Shown: piece by piece, positions 51,437 through 63,326 of the stretch
Position numbering within the stretch: position 1 is the stretch's first letter
How the letters are laid out: each line of letters opens with the position of its first letter
NCBI GenBank assembly: GCA_951230915.1
Contig: OX579637.1
Location: 11,408,001-11,472,000, forward strand
From: Antitrichia curtipendula
Lineage: Eukaryota; Streptophyta; Bryopsida; Hypnales; Leucodontaceae
Reading direction: 5' to 3'
DNA: 64,000 nt
Position numbers and translations under genes: made by a program
The notes under the pieces: model-generated
Database searches by the model: none
The model's input: only the letters and a program-made list of their open reading frames with translations
Told to the model about the DNA's origin: nothing

Positions 51437-52500
51437 AACTCTTCACCCCATTTGCAACTTACACAATTCATTATTCCATGGTTTCACGTCAAAATTCCAT
51501 GAACTTGGACGTGGGAGCCCTAAAGTACAGGATATGGTTGGTTCAATTATTTTATTTTCATTTGTCCATAATGTACCCCAAAATGTGCATGACCTTGAAT
51601 ATTTCATGAAGTCAAACTCTTCACCCCATTTGCAACTTACACAATTCATTCTTCCATGGTTTCACGTCAAAATTCCAGGAACTTGGACGTGGGAGCCCTA
51701 AAGTACAAGATATGGTTGGTTCAATTATTTTATTTTCTTTTGTCCATAATGTACCCCAAACGTAGATGACCTTGAATATTTCATGAAGTCAAACTATTCA
51801 CGCCATTTGCAACTTACACAATTCATTCTTCCATGGTTTCACGTCAAAATTCCATGAACTTGGACGTGGGAGCCCTAAAGTACAGGATATGGTTGGTTCA
51901 ATTATTTTATTTTCATTTGTCCATAATGTACCTCAAACATGGATGACCTTGAATATTTCATGAAGTCAAACTCTTCACCCCATTTGCAACTTACACAATT
52001 CATTTTTCCATGGTTTCACGTCAAAATTCCATGAACTTGGACGTGGGAGCCCTAAAGTACAGGATATGGTTGGTTCAATTATTTTATTTTCATTTGTCCA
52101 TAATGTACCCCAAAATGTGCATGACCTTGAATATTTCATGAAGTCAAACTCTTCACCCCATTTGCAACTTACACAATTCATTCTTCCATGGTTTCACGTC
52201 AAAATTCCAGGAACTTGGACGTGGGAGCCCTAAAGTACAAGATATGGTTGGTTCAATTATTTTATTTTCTTTTGTCCATAATGTACCCCAAACGTAGATG
52301 ACCTTGAATATTTCATGAAGTCAAACTATTCACGCCATTTGCAACTTACACAATTCATTCTTCCATGGTTTCACGTCAAAATTCCATGAACTTGGACGTG
52401 GGAGCCCTAAAGTACAGGATATGGTTGGTTCAATTATTTTATTTTCATTTGTCCATAATGTACCTCAAACATGGATGACCTTGAATATTTCATGAAGTCA
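51437..52500. repeat. Trimer HOR (532 bp), two tandem copies
   Basis: Units 51437-51968 and 51969-52500 each read class D, CCAGGAAC with AACGTAGATG, then ACTATTCACGCC class C. Slot 1 differs: ATTATTCC in the first unit, TTTTTCC in the second. Confidence 0.86.
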
Positions 52501-53743
52501 AACTCTTCACCCCATTTGCAACTTACACAATTCATTCTTCCATGGTTTCACGTCAAAATTCCATGAACTTGGACGTGGGAGCCCTAAAGTACAGGATATG
52601 GTTGGTTCAATTATTTTATTTTCATTTGTCCATAATGTACCCCAAATGGTGCATGACCTTGAATATTTCATGAAGTCAAACTCTTCACTCCATTTGCAAC
52701 CTACACAATTCATTCTTCCATGGTTTCACGTCAAAATTCCATGAACTTGGACGTGGGAGCCCTAAAGTACAGGATATGGGTGGTTCAATTATTTTATTTT
52801 CATTTGTCCATAATGTACCCCAAATTGTGGATGACTTTGAATATTTCATGAGGTCAAACTCTTCACCCCATTTGCAACTTACACAATTCATTCTTCCATG
52901 GTTTCACGTCAAAATTCCATGAACTTGGACGTGGGAGCCCTAAAGTACAGGATATGGTTGGTTCGATGATTTTATTTTCATTTGTCCATAATGTACCCCA
53001 AAATGTGCATGACCTTGAATATTTCATGAAGTCAAACTCTTCACCCCATTTGCAACTTACACAATTCATTCTTCCATGGTTTCACGTCAAAATTCCATGA
53101 ACTTGGACGTGGGAGCCCTAAAGTACAGGATATGGTTGGTTCAATTATTTTATTTTCATTTGTCCATAATGTACCTCAAACATGGATGACCTTGAATATT
53201 TCATGAAGTCAAACTCTTCACCCCATTTGCAACTTACACAATTCATTATTCCATGGTTTCACGTCAAAATTCCATGAACTTGGACGTGGGAGCCCTAAAG
53301 TACAGGATATGGTTGGTTCAATTATTTTATTTTCATTTGTCCATAATGTACCCCAAAATGTGCATGACCTTGAATATTTCATGAAGTCAAACTATTCACG
53401 CCATTTGCAACTTACACAATTCATTCTTCCATGGTTTCACGTCAAAATTCCATGAACTTGGACGTGGGAGCCCTAAAGTACAGGATATGGTTGGTTCAAT
53501 TATTTTATTTTCATTTGTCCATAATGTACCCCAAATGTGCATGACCTTGAATATTTCATGAAGTCAAACTCTTCACCCCATTTGGAACCTACACAATTCA
53601 TTCTTCCATGGTTTCACGTCAAAATTCCATGAACTTGGACGTGGGAGCCCTAAAGTACAAGATATGGTTGGTTCAATTATTGTATTTTCTTTTGTCCATA
53701 ATGTACCTCAAACATGGATGACCTTGAATATTTCATGAAGTCA
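52501..53743. repeat. Shuffled-module domain, part 3
   Basis: Seven monomers: AAATGGTGC, AAATTGTGG with GACTTTG, TTCGATGATT, class C, class D (ATTATTCC), ACTATTCACGCC class B, CATTTGGAACC with ATTGTATTTT and a class C ending. The first five repeat 47355-48243 and 49485-50373. The CCAGGAAC monomer expected next is missing here. Confidence 0.8.
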
Positions 53744-54629
53744 AACTCTTCACCCCATTTGCAACTTACACAATTCATTATTCCATGGTTTCACGTCAAA
53801 ATTCCATGAACTTGGACGTGGGAGCCCTAAAGTACAGGATATGGTTGGTTCAATTATTTTATTTTCATTTGTCCATAATGTACCCCAAAATGTGCATGAC
53901 CTTGAATATTTCATGAAGTCAAACTCTTCACCCCATTTGCAACTTACACAATTCATTCTTCCATGGTTTCACGTCAAAATTCCAGGAACTTGGACGTGGG
54001 AGCCCTAAAGTACAAGATATGGTTGGTTCAATTATTTTATTTTCTTTTGTCCATAATGTACCCCAAACGTAGATGACCTTGAATATTTCATGAAGTCAAA
54101 CTATTCACGCCATTTGCAACTTACACAATTCATTCTTCCATGGTTTCACGTCAAAATTCCATGAACTTGGACGTGGGAGCCCTAAAGTACAGGATATGGT
54201 TGGTTCAATTATTTTATTTTCATTTGTCCATAATGTACCCCAAATGTGCATGACCTTGAATATTTCATGAAGTCAAACTCTTCACCCCATTTGGAACCTA
54301 CACAATTCATTCTTCCATGGTTTCACGTCAAAATTCCATGAACTTGGACGTGGGAGCCCTAAAGTACAAGATATGGTTGGTTCAATTATTGTATTTTCTT
54401 TTGTCCATAATGTACCCCAAATGTGCATGACCTTGAATATTTCATGAAGTCAAACTCTTCACTCCATTTGCAACTTACACAATTCATTCTTCCATGGTTT
54501 CACGTCAAAATTCCAGGAACTTGGACGTGGGAGCCCTAAAGTACAAGATATGGGTGGTTCAATTATTTTATTTTCTTTTCTCCATAATGTACCCCAAATG
54601 TGCATGACCTTGAATATTTCATGAAGTCA
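53744..54629. repeat. 5-monomer module, copy 2
   Basis: Partner of 48066-48951 with the same length and marker order. Confidence 0.85.
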
Positions 54630-55516
54630 AACTCTTCACTCCATTTGCAACTTACACAATTCATTCATCCATGGTTTCACGTCAAAAATCCATGAACTTG
54701 GACGTGGGAGCCCTAAAGTACAGGATATGGTTGGTTTAATTATTTTATTTTCATTTGTCCATAATGTACCCCAAAATGTGCATGACCTTGAATATTTCAT
54801 GAAGTCAAACTCTTCACCCCATTTGCAACCTACACAATTCATTATTCCATGGTTTCACGTCAAAATTCCATGAACTTGGACGTGGGAGCCCTAAAGTACA
54901 AGATATGGTTGGTTCAATTATTGTATTTTCTTTTGTCCATAATGTACCCCAAATGTGCATGACCTTGAATATTTCATGAAGTCAAACTCTTCACTCCATT
55001 TGCAACTTACACAATTCATTCTTCCATGGTTTCACGTCAAAATTCCAGGAACTTGGACGTGGGAGCCCTAAAGTACAAGATATGGGTGGTTCAATTATTT
55101 TATTTTCTTTTCTCCATAATGTACCCCAAATGTGCATGACCTTGAATATTTCATGAAGTCAAACTCTTCACTCCATTTGCAACTTACACAATTCATTCAT
55201 CCATGGTTTCACGTCAAAAATCCATGAACTTGGACGTGGGAGCCCTAAAGTACAGGATATGGTTGGTTCAATTATTTTATTTTCATTTGTCCATAATGTA
55301 CCCCAAAATGTGCATGACCTTGAATATTTCATGAAGTCAAACTCTTCACCCCATTTGCAACTTACACAATTCATTATTCCATGGTTTCACGTCAAAATTC
55401 CATGAACTTGGACGTGGGAGCCCTAAAGTACAGGATATGGTTGGTTCAATTATTTTATTTTTATTTGTTCATAATGTACCTCAAACATGGATGACCTTGA
55501 ATATTTCATGAAGTCA
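54630..55516. repeat. Trimer-spaced CATTCATCC monomers
   Basis: CATTCATCC with CAAAAATCC appears at 54630 and 55162, 532 bp apart, each after a CCAGGAAC/ATGGGTGG monomer (54453, 54985). The first has GGTTTAATT, the second GGTTCAATT. The class C monomer at 55340 has TTTATTTGTTC, which is private. Confidence 0.8.
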
Positions 55517-56759
55517 AACTCTTCACCCCATTTGCAACCTACACAATTCATTATTCCATGGTTTCACGTCAAAATTCCATGAACTTGGACGTGGGAGCCT
55601 AAAGTACAGGATATGGGTGGTTCAATTATTTTATTTTCATTTGTCCATAATGTACCCCAAAATGTGCATGACCTTGAATATTTCATGAAGTCAAACTCTT
55701 CACCCCATTTGCAACCTACACAATTCATTATTCCATGGTTTCACGTCAAAATTCCATGAACTTGGACGTGGGAGCCCTAAAGTACAGGATATGGTTGGTT
55801 CAATTATTTTATTTTCTTTTGTCCATAATGTACCCCAAAATGTGCATGACCTTGAATATTTCATGAAGTCAAACTCTTCACCCCATTTGCAACTTACACA
55901 ATTCATTCTTCCATGGTTTCACGTCAAAATTCCATGAACTTGGACGTGGGAGCCCTAAAGTACAGGATATGGTTGGTTCGATTATTTTATTTTCATTTGT
56001 CCATAATGTACCTCAAAAATGGATGACCTTGAATATTTCATGAAGTCAAACTCTTCACCCCATTTGCAACTTACACAATTCATTCTTCCATGGTTTCACG
56101 TCAAAATTCCATGAACTTGGACGTGGGAGCCCTAAAGTACAGGATATGGTTGGTTTAATTATTTTATTTTCATTTGTCCATAATGTACCCCAAAATGTGC
56201 ATGACCTTGAATATTTCATGAAGTCAAACTCTTCACCCCATTTGCAACCTACACAATTCATTATTCCATGGTTTCACGTCAAAATTCCATGAACTTGGAC
56301 GTGGGAGCCCTAAAGTACAGGATATGGTTGGTTCAACTATTTTATTTTCATTTGTCCATAATGTACCCCAAAATGTGCATGACCTTGAATATTTCATGAA
56401 GTCAAACTCTTCACCCCATTTGCAACTTACACAATTCATTCTTCCATGGTTTCACGTCAAAATTCCATGAACTTGGACGTGGGAGCCCTAAAGTACAAGA
56501 TATGGTTGGTTCAATTATTTTATTTTATTTTGTCCATAATGTACCCAAAATGTGCATGACCTTGAATATTTCATGAAGTCAAACTCTTCACTCCATTTGC
56601 AAACTACACAATTCATTGTTCCATGGTTTCACGTCAAAATTCCATGAACTTGGACGTGGGAGCCCTAAAGTACAGGATATGGTTGGTTCAACTATTTTAT
56701 TTTCATTTGTCCATAATGTACCCCAAAATGTGCATGACCTTGAATATTTCATGAAGTCA
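55517..56759. repeat. Long-range duplication, left arm, copy 2
   Basis: Partner of 41320-42562 (1243 bp in both). Differences seen: CAAAAATGG near 56014 in the class C monomer, and CAACTATT instead of CAATTATT in the monomer at 56227. Confidence 0.87.
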
Positions 56760-57469
56760 AACTCTTCACCCCATTTGCAACCTACACAATTCATTATTCC
56801 ATGGTTTCACGTCAAAATTCCATGAACTTGGACGTGGGAGCCCTAAAGTACAGGATATGGTTGGTTCAATTATTTTATTTTCATTTGTCCATAATGTACC
56901 CCAAAATGTGCATGACCTTGAATATTTCATGAAGTCAAACTCTTCACCCCATTTGCAACTTACACAATTCATTCTTCCATGGTTTCACGTCAAAATTCCA
57001 TGAACTTGGACGTGGGAGCCCTAAAGTACAAGATATGGTTGGTTCAATTATTTTATTTTATTTTGTCCATAATGTACCCAAAATGTGCATGACCTTGAAT
57101 ATTTCATGAAGTCAAACTCTTCACTCCATTTGCAAACTACACAATTCATTGTTCCATGGTTTCACGTCAAAATTCCATGAACTTGGACGTGGGAGCCCTA
57201 AAGTACAGGATATGGTTGGTTCAACTATTTTATTTTCATTTGTCCATAATGTACCCCAAAATGTGCATGACCTTGAATATTTCATGAAGTCAAACTCTTC
57301 ACCCCATTTGCAACTTACACAATTCATTCTTCCATGGTTTCACGTCAAAATTCCATGAACTTGGACGTGGGAGCCTAAAGTACAGGATATGGGTGGTTTT
57401 ATTATTTTATTTTCATTTGTCCATAATGTACCCCAAAATGTGCATGACCTTGAATATTTCATGAAGTCA
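56760..57469. repeat. Four monomers replaced between the two long copies (copy 2)
   Basis: Class D (ATTATTCC), TACCCAAAATG, CAAACTAC with ATTGTTCC, and GAGCCTAAAG with GGTTTTATT. The first three repeat 56227-56759 in slot order, so this copy has expanded a 533-bp trimer where copy 1 holds unrelated classes. Confidence 0.82.
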
Positions 57470-58178
57470 AACTCTTCACCCCATTTGCAACCTACACAAT
57501 TCATTCTTCCATGGTTTCACGTCAAAATTCCATGAACTTGGACGTGGGAGCCCTAAAGTACAGGATATGGTTGGTTCGATTATTTTATTTTCATTTGTCC
57601 ATAATGTACCTCAAACATGGATGACCTTGAATATTTCATGAAGTCAAACTCTTCACCCCATTTGCAACCTACACAATTCATTATTCCATGGTTTCACGTC
57701 AAAATTCCATGAACTTGGACGTGGGAGCCTAAAGTACAGGATATGGGTGGTTCAATTATTTTATTTTCATTTGTCCATAATGTACCCCAAAATGTGCATG
57801 ACCTTGAATATTTCATGAAGTCAAACTCTTCACCCCATTTGCAACCTACACAATTCATTATTCCATGGTTTCACGTCAAAATTCCATGAACTTGGACGTG
57901 GGAGCCCTAAAATACAGGATATGGTTGGTTCAATTATTTTATTTTCTTTTGTCCATAATGTACCCCAAAATGTGCATGACCTTGAATATTTCATGAAGTC
58001 AAACTCTTCACCCCATTTGCAACTTACACAATTCATTCTTCCATGGTTTCACGTCAAAATTCCATGAACTTGGACGTGGGAGCCCTAAAGTACAGGATAT
58101 GGTTGGTTCGATTATTTTATTTTCATTTGTCCATAATGTACCTCAAACATGGATGACCTTGAATATTTCATGAAGTCA
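57470..58178. repeat. Long-range duplication, middle arm, copy 2
   Basis: Partner of 43272-43980, including CTAAAATAC in the third monomer. Confidence 0.85.
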
Positions 58179-59597
58179 AACTCTTCACCCCATTTGCAAC
58201 TTACACAATTCATTCTTCCATGGTTTCACGTCAAAATTCCATGAACTTGGACGTGGGAGCCCTAAAGTACAAGATATGGTTGGTTCAATTATTTTATTTT
58301 ATTTTGTCCATAATGTACCCAAAATGTGCATGACCTTGAATATTTCATGAAGTCAAACTCTTCACCCCATTTGCAACTTACACAATTCATTCTTCCATGG
58401 TTTCACGTCAAAATTCCATGAACTTGGACGTGGGAGCCCTAAAGTACAGGATATGGGTGGTTCAACTATTTTATTTTCATTTGTCCATAATGTACCCCAA
58501 AATGTGCATGACCTTGAATATTTCATGAAGTCAAACTCTTCACCCCATTTGCAACTTACACAATTCATTCTTCCATGGTTTCACGTCAAAATTCCATGAA
58601 CTTGGACGTGGGAGCCCTAAAGTACAGGATATGGTTGGTTCGATTATTTTATTTTCATTTGTCCATAATGTACCTCAAACATGGATGACCTTGAATATTT
58701 CATGAAGTCAAACTCTTCACCCCATTTGCAACTTACACAATTCATTCTTCCATGGTTTCACGTCAAAATTCCATGAACTTGGACGTGGGAGCCCTAAAGT
58801 ACAGGATATGGTTGGTTCGATTATTTTATTTTCATTTGTCCATAATGTACCTCAAACATGGATGACCTTGAATATTTCATGAAGTCAAACTCTTCACCCC
58901 ATTTGCAACTTACACAATTCATTCTTCCATGGTTTCACGTCAAAATTCCATGAACTTGGACGTGGGAGCCCTAAAGTACAAGATATGGTTGGTTCAATTA
59001 TTTTATTTTATTTTGTCCATAATGTACCCAAAATGTGCATGACCTTGAATATTTCATGAAGTCAAACTCTTCACTCCATTTGCAACTTACACAATTCATT
59101 CTTCCATGGTTTCACGTCAAAATTCCATGAACTTGGACGTGGGAGCCCTAAAGTACAGGATATGGTTGGTTCAATTATTTTATTTTCATTTGTCCATAAT
59201 GTACCCCAAATGGTGCATGACCTTGAATATTTCATGAAGTCAAACTCTTCACTCCATTTGCAACCTACACAATTCATTCTTCCATGGTTTCACGTCAAAA
59301 TTCCATGAACTTGGACGTGGGAGCCCTAAAGTACAGGATATGGTTGGTTCGATTATTTTATTTTCATTTGTCCATAATGTACCCCAAATGAGCATGACCT
59401 TGAATATTTCATGAAGTCAAACTCTTCACCCCATTTGCAACTTACACAATTCATTCTTCCATGGTTTCACGTCAAAATTCCATGAACTTGGACGTGGGAG
59501 CCCTAAAGTACAGGATATGGTTGGTTTAATTATTTTATTTTCATTTGTCCATAATGTACCCCAAAATGTGCATGACCTTGAATATTTCATGAAGTCA
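58179..59597. repeat. Eight-monomer expansion specific to copy 2
   Basis: TACCCAAAATG, CAACTATT class D with ATGGGTGG, class C, class C, TACCCAAAATG, AAATGGTGC, AAATGAGC and GGTTTAATT class D. Copy 1 has two monomers here. The two adjacent class C monomers (58534, 58711) look the same by eye, pointing to a single-monomer duplication. Confidence 0.83.
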
Positions 59598-61729
59598 AAC
59601 TCTTCACCCCATTTGCAACCTACACAATTCATTATTCCATGGTTTCACGTCAAAATTCCATGAACTTGGACGTGGGAGCCCTAAAGTACAGGATATGGTT
59701 GGTTCGATGATTTTATTTTCATTTGTCCATAATGTACCCCAAAATGTGCATGACCTTGAATATTTCATGAAGTCAAACTCTTCACTCCATTTGCAACCTA
59801 CACAATTCATTCTTCCATGGTTTCACGTCAAAAGTCCATGAACTTGGACGTGGGAGCCCTAAAGTACAGGATATGGTTGGTTCAATTATTTTATTTTCTT
59901 TTGTCCATAATGTACCGCAAATGTGCATGACCTTGAATATTTCATGAAGTCAAACTCTTCACCCCATTTGCAACCTACACAATTCATTATTCCATGGTTT
60001 CACGTCAATAGTCCATGAACTTGGTCGTGGGAGCCCTAAAGTACAGGATATGGTTGGTTCGATTATTTTATTTTCATTTGTCCATAATGTACCCCAAAAT
60101 GTGCATGACCTTGAATATTTCATGAAGTCAAACTCTTCACCCCATTTGCAACTTACACAATTCATTCTTCCATGGTTTCACGTCAAAATTCCATGAACTT
60201 GGACGTGGGAGCCCTAAAGTACAAGATATGGTTGGTTCAATTATTTTATTTTATTTTGTCCATAATGTACCCAAAATGTGCATGACCTTGAATATTTCAT
60301 GAAGTCAAACTCTTCACTCCATTTGCAACTTACACAATTCATTCTTCCATGGTTTCACGTCAAAATTCCATGAACTTGGACGTGGGAGCCCTAAAGTACA
60401 GGATATGGTTGGTTCAACTATTTTATTTTCATTTGTCCATAATGTACCCCAAAATGTGCATGACCTTGAATATTTCATGAAGTCAAACTCTTCACTCCAT
60501 TTGCAACTTACACAATTCATTCTTCCATGGTTTCACGTCAAAATTCCATGAACTTGGACGTGGGAGCCCTAAAGTACAAGATATGGTTGGTTCGATTATT
60601 TTATTTTCATTTGTCCTTAATGTACCTCAAACATGGATGACCTTGAATATTTCATGAAGTCAAACTCTTCACCCCATTTGCAACTTACACAATTCATTCT
60701 TCCATGGTTTCACGTCAAAATTCCATGAACTTGGACGTGGGAGCCCTAAAGTACAGGATATGGTTGGTTCAATTATTTTATTTTATTTTGTCCATAATGT
60801 ACCCCAAAATGTGCATGACCTTGAATATTTCATGAAATCAAACTCTTCACTCCATTTGCAACCTACACAATTCATTCTTCCATGGTTTCACGTCAAAATT
60901 CCATGAACTTGGACGTGGGAGCCCTAAAGTACAAGATATGGTTGGTTCGATTATTTTATTTTCATTTGTCCATAATGTACCCCAAAATGTGGACGACCTT
61001 GAATATTTCATGAGGTCAAACTCTTCACCCCATTTGCAACTTACACAATTCATTCTTCCATGGTTTCACGTCAAAATTCCATGAACTTGGACGTGGGAGC
61101 CCTAAAGTACAAGATATGGTTGGTTCAATTATTTTATTTTCTTTTGTCCATAATGTACCCCAAAATGTGCATGACCTTGAATATTTCATGAAGTCAAACT
61201 CTTCACCCCTTTTGCAACTTACACAATTCATTCTTCCATGGTTTCACGTCAAAATTCCATGAACTTGGACGTGGGAGCCCTAAAGTACAAGATATGGTTG
61301 GTTCAATTATTTTATTTTCTTTTGTCCATAATGTACCCCAAACGTAGATGACCTTGAATATTTTATGAAGTCAAACTCTTCACTCCATTTGCAACTTACA
61401 CAATTCATTCTTCCATGGTTTCACGTCAAAATTCCATGAACTTGGACGTGGGAGCCCTAAAGTACAGGATATGGTTGGTTCAATTATTTTATTTTCATTT
61501 GTCCATAATGTACCCCAAATGGTGCATGACCTTGAATATTTCATGAAGTCAAACTCTTCACTCCATTTGCAACCTACACAATTCATTCTTCCATGGTTTC
61601 ACGTCAAAATTCCATGAACTTGGACGTGGGAGCCCTAAAGTACAGGATATGGGTGGTTCAATTATTTTATTTTCATTTGTCCATAATGTACCCCATATTG
61701 TGGATGACTTTGAATATTTCATGAGGTCA
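59598..61729. repeat. Long-range duplication, right arm, copy 2
   Basis: Partner of 44336-46468, one base shorter because the monomer at 60131 lacks the extra A. Differences include CATTCTTCC in place of CATTCATCC in the monomer at 61374, and CCATATTGTGG in place of CAAATTGTGG near 61693. Confidence 0.9.
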
Positions 61730-63148
61730 AACTCTTCACCCCATTTGCAACTTACACAATTCATTCTTCCATGGTTTCACGTCAAAATTCCATGAACTTG
61801 GACGTGGGAGCCCTAAAGTACAGGATATGGTTGGTTCGATGATTTTATTTTCATTTGTCCATAATGTACCCCAAAATGTGCATGACCTTGAATATTTCAT
61901 GAAGTCAAACTCTTCACCCCATTTGCAACTTACACAATTCATTCTTCCATGGTTTCACGTCAAAATTCCATGAACTTGGACGTGGGAGCCCTAAAGTACA
62001 GGATATGGTTGGTTCAATTATTTTATTTTCATTTGTCCATAATGTACCTCAAACATGGATGACCTTGAATATTTCATGAAGTCAAACTCTTCACCCCATT
62101 TGCAACTTACACAATTCATTTTTCCATGGTTTCACGTCAAAATTCCATGAACTTGGACGTGGGAGCCCTAAAGTACAGGATATGGTTGGTTCAATTATTT
62201 TATTTTCATTTGTCCATAATGTACCCCAAAATGTGCATGACCTTGAATATTTCATGAAGTCAAACTCTTCACCCCATTTGCAACTTACACAATTCATTCT
62301 TCCATGGTTTCACGTCAAAATTCCAGGAACTTGGACGTGGGAGCCCTAAAGTACAAGATATGGTTGGTTCAATTATTTTATTTTCTTTTGTCCATAATGT
62401 ACCCCAAACGTAGATGACCTTGAATATTTCATGAAGTCAAACTATTCACGCCATTTGCAACTTACACAATTCATTCTTCCATGGTTTCACGTCAAAATTC
62501 CATGAACTTGGACGTGGGAGCCCTAAAGTACAGGATATGGTTGGTTCAATTATTTTATTTTCATTTGTCCATAATGTACCTCAAACATGGATGACCTTGA
62601 ATATTTCATGAAGTCAAACTCTTCACCCCATTTGGAACCTACACAATTCATTCTTCCATGGTTTCACGTCAAAATTCCATGAACTTGGACGTGGGAGCCC
62701 TAAAGTACAAGATATGGTTGGTTCAATTATTGTATTTTCTTTTGTCCATAATGTACCCCAAATGTGCATGACCTTGAATATTTCATGAAGTCAAACTCTT
62801 CACTCCATTTGCAACTTACACAATTCATTCTTCCATGGTTTCACGTCAAAATTCCAGGAACTTGGACGTGGGAGCCCTAAAGTACAAGATATGGGTGGTT
62901 CAATTATTTTATTTTCTTTTCTCCATAATGTACCCCAAATGTGCATGACCTTGAATATTTCATGAAGTCAAACTCTTCACCCCATTTGCAACTTACACAA
63001 TTCATTCTTCCATGGTTTCACGTCAAAAATCCATGAACTTGGACGTGGGAGCCCTAAAGTACAGGATATGGTTGGTTCAATTATTTTATTTTCTTTTGTC
63101 CATAATGTACCCCAAAATGTGCAAAACCTTGAATATTTCATGAAGTCA
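61730..63148. repeat. Re-used modules from 49.8 kb and 54.3 kb
   Basis: 61730-62616 follows 49841-50727 (TTCGATGATT, class C, CATTTTTCC class D, CCAGGAAC, ACTATTCACGCC class C). 62617-62970 follows 54276-54629 (CATTTGGAACC with ATTGTATTTT, then CCAGGAAC/ATGGGTGG). The monomer at 62971 has CAAAAATCC and TGTGCAAAACC, the latter confined to the right end of the window. Confidence 0.82.
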
Positions 63149-63326
63149 AACTCTTCACTCCATTTGCAACCTACACAATTCATTATTCCATGGTTTCACG
63201 TCAAAATTCCATGAACTTGGACGTGGGAGCCCTAAAGTACAAGATATGGTTGGTTCAATTGTTATATTTTCAGTTATTCAAGATGTACCCCAAAATAAGC
63301 ATGACCTTGAATATTTCATGAAGTCA
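63149..63326. repeat. Strongly divergent satellite monomer
   Basis: The first two thirds are ordinary, with ATTATTCC. Between about 63257 and 63300 the sequence reads TTCAATTGTTATATTTTCAG, then TTATTCAAGATGTACC and CCAAAATAAGCATG: many substitutions within about 45 bp, against none or a few in most monomers. The monomer is still 178 bp. It could be an old monomer, or a tract converted from a diverged subfamily. Confidence 0.85.

Noticed and set aside
24127..57358. 69- to 78-codon plus-strand frames starting at ATTGTTCCATGG or nearby
   Set aside because: They occur only where ATTGTTCC or a similar variant lets a longer frame run through a class D monomer. No coding signal is visible.
63257..63300. 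Insertion of foreign DNA or a transposon fragment at the divergent monomer
   Set aside because: The monomer remains 178 bp and still aligns along its length, with no terminal repeats or target duplication. Divergence by substitution is simpler.
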